Assembly: GCF_041435335.1 (NCBI RefSeq)
Contig: NZ_CP108430.1
Coordinates: 7,660,001-7,724,000 of the forward strand
DNA: 64,000 nucleotides
Direction: 5' to 3'
Source of the DNA: Streptomyces sp. NBC_01283
GTDB taxonomy: Bacteria > Actinomycetota > Actinomycetes > Streptomycetales > Streptomycetaceae
Shown here: in pieces, positions 31,006-39,284 of the stretch
How positions within the stretch are numbered: the first letter of the stretch is position 1
How the letters are laid out: every line of letters begins with the position of its first letter
Translations under genes and position numbers: made by a program
The notes under the pieces: generated by a model
Told to the model about the DNA's origin: nothing
Database searches by the model: none
The model's input: only the letters and a program-made list of their open reading frames with translations

Positions 31006-32337
31006 GTGCTAGGAGAGTATCGGATCGAAGGCCGACGCGCAGCTGAGATCGCTGCCAGCGTGGAGCGCGCGGTGGGTGGCGGGGACCTCGAACCAGGTCA
31101 ACTCCTGCCGCCCATGCGTGAGTTGGCGGAGCGGCTCGGGGTGAATCCCAATACGGTGGCCGCCGCCTACCGCACGCTGCGCGAACGCGGCGTCATCGAG
31201 ACGGCGGGGCGGCGCGGCAGCCGCGTACGCCCCAAGCCCGCGACGACGGTGCGTGAGCTGATCCGGGTGGACGTGCCGGACGGCGTGCGCGACGTGTCGA
31301 ACGGCAATCCGGACACCGCGCTGCTTCCGCCGCTCGCCGAGGCGTTCGCGGCGGCCGCCGCGGAGGGTGACCGGCGTCCCGTGCTGTACGGGGAGGAGGC
31401 CGTGGACCCGGAAATGACCCGCCACGCGCGCGTGGCCCTCGACGAGGACGGGGTGCCGGACGGTCCTGTCGCCGTCACCTCCGGATCCCTCGACGCCATC
31501 GAGCGCGTGCTCGCGGCCCACCTCAAGCCCGGCGACGCGGTGGCGGTCGAGGATCCCGGCTGGGGCAGCCTGCTCGATCTGATGCCGGTGCTCGGACTGC
31601 GGACGGTGCCGGTGGGTGTCGACGACGACGGGCCGTTGCCCGCCGACGTGGAGGAGGCGCTGCGCGGCGGCGTCCGGGCGCTGGTCGTGACCGACCGTGC
31701 CCAGAATCCGACGGGTGCCGCGATCAGTGCTCCACGCGCGCGTGCGCTGCGAAAAGTCCTCTCCGCGCACAAGGATGTGCTGCTCGTCGAGGACGACCAC
31801 GGGCACGCCATCGTCGATCTGCCGCTGCACCCGCTGGCGGGCGTGACCCGCAGCTGGGCCTTCATCCGCTCCACCGCCAAGGCGTACGGCCCTGACCTGC
31901 GCCTCGCCCTGCTCACCGGGGACCCCGTCACCGTCGACCGCGTCCAGGGGCGGCAGCGGCTCGGCCCCGGGTGGGTGAGTCACGTGTCGCAGCGCGCCGT
32001 CGTGCGGTTGTGGACGGACGGGGCGGTGGACACGGGCGAGGTGGCTGCGTCGTACGGGAAGCGGCGTGACGCCCTGATCGCCGCGCTCGCCCTGCGGGGC
32101 GTCACGGCGCACGGGCGCAGCGGCATGAACGTATGGGTGCCCGTGCCGGACGAGACCGGGGCGGTCGCCAGGCTGCTGCACGCGGGGTGGGCCGTCGCTC
32201 CGGGGGCGCGCTTCCGGATGAGCGCGCGGCCCGGGGTGCGGATCACGGTGTCGACGCTCCGGGGCGAGGACATCGAAGCGGTGGCGGACGCGGTCGCATC
32301 CGCCACCGGGCCTGCTCCCGCGCGGCGTTATGAGTGA
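31006..32337 (+). CDS. MocR/PdxR-type regulator (GntR helix-turn-helix fused to aminotransferase)
   Basis: 443 residues. Residues 1-75 are a GntR winged helix (GQLLPPMRELAERLGVNPNTVAAAYRTLRERGVI). Residues 95-440 are a fold-type I aminotransferase with the PLP site in RSTAKAYGPDLRLALL (Lys) and DRAQNPTGAAIS. MocR proteins sense PLP or an amino-acid adduct and control vitamin B6 or amino-acid genes. The neighbours are two flavin split-barrel proteins, so a PdxR-like role in B6 metabolism is plausible. The GTG at 31006 is seven bases after the -10 box, so the message is probably leaderless; an upstream ATG at 30997 overlaps that box. Confidence 0.88.
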   Translation: MLGEYRIEGRRAAEIAASVERAVGGGDLEPGQLLPPMRELAERLGVNPNTVAAAYRTLRERGVIETAGRRGSRVRPKPATTVRELIRVDVPDGVRDVSNGNPDTALLPPLAEAFAAAAAEGDRRPVLYGEEAVDPEMTRHARVALDEDGVPDGPVAVTSGSLDAIERVLAAHLKPGDAVAVEDPGWGSLLDLMPVLGLRTVPVGVDDDGPLPADVEEALRGGVRALVVTDRAQNPTGAAISAPRARALRKVLSAHKDVLLVEDDHGHAIVDLPLHPLAGVTRSWAFIRSTAKAYGPDLRLALLTGDPVTVDRVQGRQRLGPGWVSHVSQRAVVRLWTDGAVDTGEVAASYGKRRDALIAALALRGVTAHGRSGMNVWVPVPDETGAVARLLHAGWAVAPGARFRMSARPGVRITVSTLRGEDIEAVADAVASATGPAPARRYE

Positions 32338-33386
32338 CCAGGCCGGCTTCGCGCGTGGCTATGCGTGATCGGCTCGTTCCGCGTGCCGTCCTGCCTGGGT
32401 GGCACGGATGGCACGGTGGGCCGGGCTCGTGGCCTGGACTGGGTGAGGGCTGCGCCTGCCAGGACGATCACCGCGCCGACCGGCGTCGACCAGCTCAAGG
32501 ACTCGCCGAGTACGGCGACGCCCGCGGCGGTGGCGATGACCGGGACGAAGTACGTGACCATCTGGGCCGTCGTCGGACCGACCTCGGCGACGAGGCCGTA
32601 CTGAATCAGGAAGGCGAGTCCGGTGCCGACGGCACCCAGTGCCACGATCGCGAGGAGCGGCCCGACGGGGAAGTGGGTGGGCAGCGACGTGAACAGCGGT
32701 GTCACGACGGCCAGCTCGGCGGTCGCGACCAGGAGCTGGGCACCGGTCAGCGAGAGGTTCGAGTGGCCGGAACCGGCCAGGGTGCGGCGCACGTAGATCC
32801 AGCCGACCGGATAGCTCAGCGAGGCGAGCAGCGCCATCGACGTGCCACGGAAGTCGAGTCCGCTGAAGCCCTGCCAGGCGCCCAGCACCGTGAGCACGCC
32901 GAGGAATCCGATGCCGAGCCCCGCGACCCTGCGCCGTGTGGGCCGGTCCTCGGAGAGGGCGACCATGGAGAGCGCCATGCCCCACAGGGGCGAGGTCGCG
33001 TTGCAGATGCCGGCGAGCGTGGACGGGATCGTCAGCTCCGCGTACGCGAAGAGCGAGAACGGCAGGGCGTTGAGCAGCAGTGCGGAGACGGTGAGGTGCG
33101 CCCAGGTCCGTGCCCCGTGCGGGAGCCGCTCGCGCTTCATCACGAGGACGACCGCGACGACCGCGGTGCCGAACACCAGCCGTCCCAGGGTGACCTGGAA
33201 CGGGGCGTAGCCCTCCGTGCCGACCTTGATCAGGAGGAAGCTGAAGCCCCAGATCAGCGAGAGGATGCCGAAGCGGAGCTGCCAGCCGAGGGCGCGGCGG
33301 CGCTTCGGGCCGGCAGAACCGGCAGCGGAGGGCGGGGAGGTGGGGGACGTGGTGGTGGCGGAGCCGGGAGGGGTGGTGACGCTCAT
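32328..33386 (-). CDS. EamA family transporter
   Basis: 352 residues with ten membrane helices in two EamA repeats (RFGILSLIWGFSFLLIKVGTEGYAPF; TAQMVTYFVPVIATAAGVAVLGE). Exporter of unknown small molecules. The 3' end overlaps the convergent mocR gene by ten bases. The ATG at 33386 with GAGGT upstream is chosen over 33422. A divergent LysR regulator 74 bases away is the likely controller. Confidence 0.88.
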   Translation of the reverse strand: MSVTTPPGSATTTSPTSPPSAAGSAGPKRRRALGWQLRFGILSLIWGFSFLLIKVGTEGYAPFQVTLGRLVFGTAVVAVVLVMKRERLPHGARTWAHLTVSALLLNALPFSLFAYAELTIPSTLAGICNATSPLWGMALSMVALSEDRPTRRRVAGLGIGFLGVLTVLGAWQGFSGLDFRGTSMALLASLSYPVGWIYVRRTLAGSGHSNLSLTGAQLLVATAELAVVTPLFTSLPTHFPVGPLLAIVALGAVGTGLAFLIQYGLVAEVGPTTAQMVTYFVPVIATAAGVAVLGESLSWSTPVGAVIVLAGAALTQSRPRARPTVPSVPPRQDGTRNEPITHSHARSRPGHS

Positions 33387-33460
33387 GGACCTCACCCTCA
33401 GCCAGCCGACCTCGTAGAACAAGCGAATTTAACTGCCCGATACCGCGTAGCATCGCTTAC

Positions 33461-34363
33461 ATGTTGAACCTGGAGCGCCTGCGCACACTCGACGCACTGG
33501 CCCGGCACGGCTCGGTCAGCGGCGCCGCGGCCGGACTGCACGTCACGACGTCGGCCGTCTCCCAGCAGATGACCAAGCTGGAGCGCGAGGTGGGCCAGCA
33601 GCTCCTCGCCAAGAACGGCCGGGGCGTACGGCTCACCGATGCCGGACGGCTGCTCGCCGAGCATGCCGCGCGCATCCTCTCGCAGGTGGAGCTCGCCCAG
33701 TCCGACCTGGAGGAACAGCGCGGCAAGGCCGTCGGCGAGCTGCGGATCTCCGCGTTCCCCACGGCGATGCGCGGCCTGCTGCCCGCCACGCTCACCGCAC
33801 TGCGTGCCGGGCACCCCGGCCTGCGCGTCCGCTCCCAGGAGATGGAGCCGCAGCCCGGAGTCGCCGCCGTGGTGCGCGGAGACATCGACATGGCGGTCGT
33901 CCTCGACTGGTACAACAAGCCGCTGCCGATGCCCGAAGGTCTGGTCAAGGCATCGCTCCTGGACGACCCCGCCGATGTCGCCATGCCCGCGGCGCATCCC
34001 CTCGCCGACCGTGCCGAGGTGGACCTGGAGGAGTTCGCGGACGACGAGTGGATCACCTGGGCGGAGGGGGAGTTCTGCCACGAGTGGCTGATGTTCACGC
34101 TGCGCGCCAAGGGCATCGAGCCGCGGATCGCGCACCGCGCGGAGGAGCACCACACCCAGCTCGCGCTGGTGGCCGCGGGCCTCGGCGTCTGCGTGGCACC
34201 CCAGTTGGGGCGCGACCCGATGCCGGCCGGGGTCAGGGCGGTCCCGGTGCGCAACCTCGTGCGCCGTCATGTGTACGTCGTGTGGCGCGCGGACGCCGAC
34301 CGCCGCCCGTCGATCAGGGCGGCGGTGGAGGCGCTCCAGGTGGCCGGTGCCGGGCTGCGCTAG
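33461..34363 (+). CDS. LysR-family transcriptional regulator
   Basis: 300 residues. The helix-turn-helix is at 1-60 (LERLRTLDALARHGSVSGAAAGLHVTTSAVSQQMTKLEREVG) and a periplasmic-binding-like effector domain covers 90-295. It is divergent from the EamA exporter and so probably controls it, as in ArgP/LysE-like pairs. A TAGCAT box (33448-33453) ends seven bases before the ATG, predicting a leaderless message; the gap also holds GTAGCATCGCTTAC, a near-dyad suited to LysR binding. The inducer is unknown. Confidence 0.88.
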   Translation: MLNLERLRTLDALARHGSVSGAAAGLHVTTSAVSQQMTKLEREVGQQLLAKNGRGVRLTDAGRLLAEHAARILSQVELAQSDLEEQRGKAVGELRISAFPTAMRGLLPATLTALRAGHPGLRVRSQEMEPQPGVAAVVRGDIDMAVVLDWYNKPLPMPEGLVKASLLDDPADVAMPAAHPLADRAEVDLEEFADDEWITWAEGEFCHEWLMFTLRAKGIEPRIAHRAEEHHTQLALVAAGLGVCVAPQLGRDPMPAGVRAVPVRNLVRRHVYVVWRADADRRPSIRAAVEALQVAGAGLR

Positions 34364-34366
34364 AGC

Positions 34367-34846
34367 TCAGGGCCGGGCCTGCAGTTCCGCCAGTTTCCGG
34401 AAGTCCCAGGACGTGATCGCGTCGGGGGTGAGCCGGATCCAGGCGTGCTTCCCGTCGTACGGCATCGTGTCCATCCCGAAGTACTTCTGGGCGAACAGCC
34501 GCTCCGGGGCTTCGAGTTCGGGGCAAGGATCGCCCATCCGCGGTGACTCGGCCACGAAGACCGCCGTCCCGGACAGCTCCACGCCCCGCAACTCCCCGTA
34601 CTCCACGCCCGAGTCGATCACCACGGCGATCCGCTGGTCGCCCCGCAGATCGGCCCAGCGCTTGCTGCGGGTGATGGAGAAGAGCCACAAGGACGTGCCG
34701 TCCCAGGCGAACCAGAGGGCGCTCACGTGCGGGGCGCCGTCGCCGGACACGGTCGCGACGCGGCAGGTACGTTCCGTGCTGAGGTAGGCGTCGAGTTCGC
34801 CCGGCGACATCATGATCCTGCGGCCCCGGCGCTGTGTGACGGCCAT
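34367..34846 (-). CDS. Pyridoxamine 5'-phosphate oxidase-like protein
   Basis: 159 residues. Single split beta-barrel domain: MSPGELDAYLSTERTCRVATVSGDGAPHVSALWF, LFSITRSKRWADLRGDQRIAVVIDSG, AWIRLTPDAITSWDFRK. Likely FMN or F420 binding; no substrate is known. The ATG at 34846 has GGGAGG seven bases upstream, better than the frame start at 34897. It converges on the LysR gene with only three bases between stops. Confidence 0.85.
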   Translation of the reverse strand: MAVTQRRGRRIMMSPGELDAYLSTERTCRVATVSGDGAPHVSALWFAWDGTSLWLFSITRSKRWADLRGDQRIAVVIDSGVEYGELRGVELSGTAVFVAESPRMGDPCPELEAPERLFAQKYFGMDTMPYDGKHAWIRLTPDAITSWDFRKLAELQARP

Positions 34847-34890
34847 CGGTCCTCCCGCGACATGTGGAAAAGGTGGGCGCACAGCCAGAA

Positions 34891-34905
34891 CTGACAACCC
34901 GTCAG
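34891..34905. promoter_or_regulatory. Inverted repeat CTGAC-N5-GTCAG
   Basis: CTGACAACCCGTCAG lies in the divergent gap between the flavin-type gene (start 34846) and the isochorismatase-like gene (start 35041). It closely resembles CTGATGAACCGTCAG at 25256, so both may be targets of one regulator. No regulator can be named. Confidence 0.4.
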
Positions 34906-35040
34906 AACCGTGCGTCTGGAAAGCATGCGGTCTCTTCCGCCATGACGCAATGGCGGCTAACCTCCGCGCATCCCGGGCGCCGGCTGTCCCGGCCGCCCCG
35001 GATGACCCAGCCGACCCGGATGATCCGGACAGGGGGAGCG

Positions 35041-35682
35041 ATGCCGTCGTACGAACAGCTCAGGGAACTCCTCGACCCCGCAAGCACCGTCCTGATGACC
35101 GTCGAGTGCCAGCAGGGCGTGGTGGGGACGGAGAGCGCGCTGCCCGAACTCGCCGACGTGGCACGCTCGTCGGGCTGCCTCGCCAATGTCGCGCGGCTCG
35201 TCTCCGCCGCCCACCAGGCCGGGGTCCAGGTGCTGCACGCCGTCGCCGAACGGCGGCCCGACGGGCGCGGCGCCAACCACAACGCCCGCCTCTTCCGTGC
35301 CGCGGGACGGCTGCCCGTGCAGCAGCTCTCCGGGACGAAGGCCGTGCGGATCGCGCCGCCCATCGAAGTTGCCGAGGAGGACTTCGTCGTACGGCGGCTG
35401 CACGGCCTCTCGCCCCTCGCGGGCACGGACGTCGACCCGCTGCTGCGCAACCTGGGCTGCCGCACCCTCCTGGTGACCGGTGTGTCGGCGAACGTGGCGA
35501 TACCGAACGCCGTCTTCGACGCCGTGAACCTGGGCTACACCGCCGTCGTGCCGTCGGACGCCATCGCGGGAGTCCCCTCCGACTACGCACCCGCGATGAT
35601 CCGCAACACGCTCGCCCTGGTGGCCACCATCGCCACCACCCAGGAGATACTCGGCACCTGGAAGCGGCCCAGGGCAGTGTGA
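35041..35682 (+). CDS. Isochorismatase-like protein with altered catalytic triad
   Basis: 213 residues of the isochorismatase/cysteine hydrolase fold. The usual triad Asp-Lys-Cys is not seen: the first position is Glu (VLMTVECQQGVVG), the second is Arg (VVRRLHGLSPLAGTD), and the nucleophile position has Ser (VTGVSANVAIPN). It is either a non-hydrolytic member or a hydrolase with changed chemistry. The ATG at 35041 follows GGGGGAG. It faces the convergent Rieske gene. Confidence 0.82.
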   Translation: MPSYEQLRELLDPASTVLMTVECQQGVVGTESALPELADVARSSGCLANVARLVSAAHQAGVQVLHAVAERRPDGRGANHNARLFRAAGRLPVQQLSGTKAVRIAPPIEVAEEDFVVRRLHGLSPLAGTDVDPLLRNLGCRTLLVTGVSANVAIPNAVFDAVNLGYTAVVPSDAIAGVPSDYAPAMIRNTLALVATIATTQEILGTWKRPRAV

Positions 35683-35692
35683 CCGAGACGTC

Positions 35693-36178
35693 CTAGGCCA
35701 GTTTGATCGAGTCGCCGTCCACACTGATCTCGGCCGCGGGCAGCGGTTTCGGTGCCGGGGAGGCCTTCACGCTCCCGTCGGCGATGGAGAACTTGCTGCC
35801 GTGGCAGGGGCAGTTGATGGTGCCGCCCTCGACGCTCGTCACCGGACACTGTTTATGGGTGCAGCGGTTCGAGAAGGCCTTGAACTCGCCCTTCGTAGGC
35901 TGGGTGACCACCACCCCTTCCTTCTTGAAGATCTTGCCGCCGCCCACCGGGATCTCCGATGTCTTGGCGAGCGCGGCCCCGGCGGCGCCACCGGCAGCCT
36001 CGCCGGGCGTCTGCTCGGCGGCAGGAGTGGAGTCGGCAGCGTCCTTGCCGTCCCCGCCGTATCCGCCGTCATCGCCCTCCCCGCACGCGGCGAGCGCCGC
36101 GGCCAGGCTGACGACACCCGCCGCCGCGACGACGGAGCGGCGGGAGAGCGCGGGCTGAGGTTCCTTCGAAATGGTCAT
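35693..36178 (-). CDS. Tat-exported Rieske [2Fe-2S] lipoprotein
   Basis: 161 residues. The N-terminus has twin arginines (LSRRSVVAAAG), a hydrophobic stretch and a lipobox (ALAAC), so it is probably exported folded by Tat and lipid-anchored. A disordered Gly/Ala/Glu linker (33-72) leads to a Rieske domain with both cluster motifs, CTHKQC and CPCHG. It would carry electrons at the outer face of the membrane; the partner is unknown and it is not the bc1-complex subunit (too short, no membrane helices). The longer antisense extension of this frame to 37078 is an artefact. Confidence 0.88.
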   Translation of the reverse strand: MTISKEPQPALSRRSVVAAAGVVSLAAALAACGEGDDGGYGGDGKDAADSTPAAEQTPGEAAGGAAGAALAKTSEIPVGGGKIFKKEGVVVTQPTKGEFKAFSNRCTHKQCPVTSVEGGTINCPCHGSKFSIADGSVKASPAPKPLPAAEISVDGDSIKLA

Positions 36179-36268
36179 GTCCGGTGGTACGAGATCGCGC
36201 CCCGCTGTGTTCAAACGCTCAAGCACTTCTTGCGCGGGCCGCGTTCGGACCGGCATTAACCTGGGGCA

Positions 36269-37060
36269 ATGCTCACCGAAGTCACCGCGGTCCGCTACGC
36301 CACGCCCTTGCGGGAGGGCGGATCGCTCCCCGGCCTCGTCGAGGCCGCCGACGGCCAGGGGATGTACGCGACGTACGTCATGAAGTTCACCGGGGCCGGA
36401 CAGGGCCGCAAGACGCTGGTCGCCGAGGTGATCTGCGCACAGCTGGCGCGTGGTCTCGGCTTCCGGGTGCCCGGCCTGGTGGGCATCCACCTCGATCCCG
36501 TGATCGGCCTGGGCGAGCCCGACCAGCAGGTGCAGGAGCTCCTGAAGTCGAGCGGCGGCCTGAACCTGGGCATGGACTACCTCTCGGGCGCCCTCGGCTT
36601 CGACTCGCTCGCCTTCGGCGTCGACCCGGCCGAGGCGGGCCGCGTCGTGTGGTTCGACGCGCTCATCAACAACGTGGACCGCTCCTGGCGGAATCCGAAC
36701 ATGCTGGTCGTCGGCGGCGACCTGTGGCTCATCGACCACGGCGCGAGCATGATCTGGCACCACAACTGGCGCACCGCGGAGACCGCCGCCGCCAAGCCGT
36801 ACGACGCCTCCGACCACGCCCTGGCCCCGTTCGGCCCCGACGTGGCCGCCGCCGCGGCCGAGCTCGCCCCGCTCGTCACGGAGGAGCTGCTCACCGCCGC
36901 GGCAGCCGACGTGCCCGACGCATGGCTGGTGGACGAGCCCGGCTTCGACAGCCCGGACGCCGTGCGCCGCGCCTACGTGGCGGCCCTGCTGCCGCGCGCC
37001 AAGACCATCCACGAACGGATCCAGCTGCCCGAGCCGCAGCGGAAGGGCGCCACCCAGTGA
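36269..37060 (+). CDS. HipA-like kinase domain protein
   Basis: 263 residues of the compact HipA-like kinase type. It has an ATP-binding Lys region (MYATYVMKFTGAGQGRKTLVAEVICAQLA), a catalytic loop ALINNVDRSWRNPNMLV (Asp and Asn), and a metal-binding IDHGASM. HipA kinases phosphorylate tRNA synthetases or other targets; the substrate here is unknown. A TAACCT box ends six bases before the ATG, so the mRNA is likely leaderless. The next gene (DUF3037) overlaps by four bases, which suggests a functional pair. Confidence 0.85.
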   Translation: MLTEVTAVRYATPLREGGSLPGLVEAADGQGMYATYVMKFTGAGQGRKTLVAEVICAQLARGLGFRVPGLVGIHLDPVIGLGEPDQQVQELLKSSGGLNLGMDYLSGALGFDSLAFGVDPAEAGRVVWFDALINNVDRSWRNPNMLVVGGDLWLIDHGASMIWHHNWRTAETAAAKPYDASDHALAPFGPDVAAAAAELAPLVTEELLTAAAADVPDAWLVDEPGFDSPDAVRRAYVAALLPRAKTIHERIQLPEPQRKGATQ

Positions 37061-37464
37061 CCGAGCAGCCGTCGCCACAGCCGCCTCAGCGGGACGTCTT
37101 CGAGTACGCCCTCGTGCGCGTCGTGCCGCGCGTGGAGCGCGGGGAGCAGTTCAACGCTGGCGTGGTGGTCTACTGCCGGGCCAAGTCCTTCGTGGCCGCC
37201 CGCACCCATCTCGACGAGGGCAAGCTGCGGGCCCTGGACCCCGGGGCCGACGTGAGCGGCATCAGGGCCGCGCTCGGTGCCGTCCAGCGGATCTGCGAGG
37301 GCGGCGAAGCGGCAGGCCAGGCCGAGCGCGACGACGCCGGGCGGCGCTTTCGGTGGCTGATCGCGCCGCGCTCGACCGTCGTACAGCCGGGGCCGGTGCA
37401 CACGGGCCTCACGGCGGATCCTGCCGCAGAGGTGGACCGACTCCTCGACCTCCTGGTGAGGTAA
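37057..37464 (+). CDS. DUF3037 family protein
   Basis: 135 residues with the DUF3037 core DVFEYALVRVVPRVERGEQFNAGVVVYCRAKSFV and RFRWLIAPRSTVVQPGPVHTG. There is no known function. The GTG start overlaps the HipA-like stop (GTGA), so the two are translationally coupled; the same pair occurs in other bacteria. It may be the partner or antidote of the kinase. The long in-frame extension back to 36184 is a shadow of hipA. Confidence 0.85.
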   Translation: MTEQPSPQPPQRDVFEYALVRVVPRVERGEQFNAGVVVYCRAKSFVAARTHLDEGKLRALDPGADVSGIRAALGAVQRICEGGEAAGQAERDDAGRRFRWLIAPRSTVVQPGPVHTGLTADPAAEVDRLLDLLVR

Positions 37465-37488
37465 AGAATCACAGGCCCCGGTGTGCCG

Positions 37489-37550
37489 TTGACACCGGGT
37501 GCCAGGGCTTCTAGCGTCTCGTTCAGCTGAAGGTACTAAGCGGTCGCTCA
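37489..37550 (+). promoter_or_regulatory. fabG promoter with TetR-type operator
   Basis: TTGACA (37489-37494), a 17-base spacer and TAGCGT (37512-37517) form a near-consensus promoter. About ten bases after the expected start point lies TACTAAGCGGTCGCTCA (37534-37550), with TnAGCG and CGCTnA half-sites around GT. This resembles sites of TetR regulators of fatty acid metabolism in actinomycetes; repression by road-block is likely. Confidence 0.7.
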
Positions 37551-37599
37551 CCATCGGGGCGTACCGTAGAGCCGCATCCCAAGGGCGAGGAGAACCAGC

Positions 37600-38361
37600 A
37601 TGTCCACCACTGAGCAGCGCGTCGCGGTCGTGACCGGAGCAGCGCGAGGCATCGGCGCGGCGACCGCCGTGCGTCTGGCCGCCGAAGGCCGCGCCGTCGC
37701 GGTGATCGACCTCGACGAGGCCGCCTGCAAGGACACCGTCGCGCAGATCACCGCTGCCGGTGGCAAGGCGATCGCCGTCGGCTGCGACGTGTCCGACGAG
37801 GCTCAGGTCGAGGCGGCCATCGCCCGGATCGCCGACGAGCTCGGCGCGCCCACGATCCTCGTGAACAACGCCGGTGTGCTCCGCGACAACCTCCTCTTCA
37901 AGATGAGCGCGGACGACTGGGACATGGTCATGAACGTGCACCTGCGCGGTGCCTTCCTGATGTCCCGGGCGATCCAGAAGCACATGGTGGACGCCAAGTT
38001 CGGCCGGATCGTGAACCTCTCCTCGTCCTCCGCGCTCGGCAACCGCGGCCAGGTGAACTACGCCGCGGCCAAGGCCGGTCTGCAGGGCTTCACCAAGACC
38101 CTCGCCAAGGAGCTCGGCAAGTTCGGCGTCACCGCCAACTCCGTGGCCCCGGGCTTCATCGTCACCGAGATGACCAAGGCCACCGCCGACCGCGTCGGCA
38201 TGGGCTTCGAGGACTTCCAGGCCGCCGCCGCCACCCAGATCCCGGTGCAGCGCGTCGGCCGCCCCGATGACATCGCCAACGCCATCGCCTTCTTCACGGG
38301 CGACGCGGCGGGCTTCGTCTCGGGTCAGGTCATGTACGTGGCCGGCGGCCCGCTCAACTAG
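37600..38361 (+). CDS. 3-oxoacyl-ACP reductase FabG-like SDR
   Basis: 253 residues, classical short-chain dehydrogenase/reductase: VVTGAARGIGAATAVRLA (NADP-binding TGxxxGxG), NNAGVLRDN, catalytic Ser in NLSSSSALGN, and YAAAK (Tyr-x3-Lys). It reduces a 3-oxoacyl thioester or similar ketone. First of two SDR genes, 24 bases apart, behind a strong promoter with a TetR-type operator. No TetR gene is adjacent, so the regulator is elsewhere. Separate from the main fatty acid synthase cluster, it may serve acyl-CoA catabolism. Confidence 0.9.
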   Translation: MSTTEQRVAVVTGAARGIGAATAVRLAAEGRAVAVIDLDEAACKDTVAQITAAGGKAIAVGCDVSDEAQVEAAIARIADELGAPTILVNNAGVLRDNLLFKMSADDWDMVMNVHLRGAFLMSRAIQKHMVDAKFGRIVNLSSSSALGNRGQVNYAAAKAGLQGFTKTLAKELGKFGVTANSVAPGFIVTEMTKATADRVGMGFEDFQAAAATQIPVQRVGRPDDIANAIAFFTGDAAGFVSGQVMYVAGGPLN

Positions 38362-38384
38362 TTCTGTCCCGGAGGGATGCGGAG

Positions 38385-39140
38385 ATGACTGTGCAGGACA
38401 GCGGAAAGGCCGCGCTCGTCACGGGCGCCAGCCGCGGTATCGGCTACGGCATCGCGGAGGCGCTCGTCGCCCGCGGTGACCGCGTATGCATCACCGGACG
38501 CAACGAGGACGCGCTGAAGGAGGCGGTCGAGAAGCTCGGCGCCGACCGCGTCATCGGCGTCGCGGGCAAGGCCCATGACGAGGCCCACCAGGCGGTCGCC
38601 GTGGAGCGCGCCATGGAGGCCTTCGGACGGGTCGACTTCCTGATCAACAACGCCGGCACGAACCCGGTGTTCGGTCCGATGGCGGAGCTCGACCTCAACG
38701 TGGCGCGCAAGGTCTACGAGACCAACGTGATCTCGGCGCTCGGCTTCGCCCAGCAGACCTGGAAGGCCTGGCAGAGCGAGAACGGCGGCGCGATCGTGAA
38801 CATCGCCTCCGTGGCGGGCGTCGCCCCCTCGCCGTTCATCGGCGCGTACGGCATGAGCAAGGCCGCCATGATCAACCTCACCGTCCAGCTCGCGCACGAG
38901 TTCGCGCCCAAGGTGCGGGTCAACTCGATCGCGCCGGCCGTGGTCAAGACCAAGTTCGCCCAGGCGCTGTACGAGGGCCGCGAGGAGGAGGCCGCCGCCG
39001 CGTACCCCCTGGGGCGGCTCGGTGTGCCGGAGGACATCGGGGGCGCCGCCGCGTTCCTCACGTCCAGCCAGTCCGACTGGGTCACAGGTCAGACACTCGT
39101 GGTCGATGGCGGCATCTTCCTCAATGCGGGCGTCAGCTGA
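38385..39140 (+). CDS. SDR family oxidoreductase
   Basis: 251 residues with TGASRGIGYGIAEAL, NNAGTNPVFGP, catalytic Ser in NIASVAGVAPSP and YGMSK (Tyr-x3-Lys), and the ending GQTLVVDGGIFLN. NAD(P)-dependent alcohol/ketone oxidoreductase of unknown substrate. GGAGGGATGCGGAG lies before the ATG. The short gap to fabG indicates one operon and a shared pathway. Confidence 0.9.
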   Translation: MTVQDSGKAALVTGASRGIGYGIAEALVARGDRVCITGRNEDALKEAVEKLGADRVIGVAGKAHDEAHQAVAVERAMEAFGRVDFLINNAGTNPVFGPMAELDLNVARKVYETNVISALGFAQQTWKAWQSENGGAIVNIASVAGVAPSPFIGAYGMSKAAMINLTVQLAHEFAPKVRVNSIAPAVVKTKFAQALYEGREEEAAAAYPLGRLGVPEDIGGAAAFLTSSQSDWVTGQTLVVDGGIFLNAGVS

Positions 39141-39217
39141 CGAAGCCCGCCCAACCGCGAGGTACACCACCTAAAGGGGACGTACGCGCGCATCAAGTGC
39201 CCCGTCGGCGCCGCAAG

Positions 39218-39245
39218 TTGGCCCGGCGGGGCATTGCGATATTGT
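39218..39245 (+). promoter_or_regulatory. Possible promoter of the peptide-binding protein gene
   Basis: TTGGCC (39218-39223), a 16-base spacer and TATTGT (39240-39245). The expected start point at about 39252 leaves a 33-base leader with GAGGAG before the GTG at 39285. Confidence 0.4.
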
Positions 39246-39284
39246 CTCCCGACCCCATGGCATGGCCGATCGAGGAGCGTGCGC

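Noticed and set aside
36184..37056. N-terminal extension of the DUF3037 frame across hipA
   Set aside because: The extension is arginine-rich noise in another frame of hipA; DUF3037 begins at the coupled GTG 37057.
36179..37078. 300-residue N-terminal extension of the Rieske protein
   Set aside because: It would bury the Tat/lipoprotein signal in mid-protein; the real start is at 36178.
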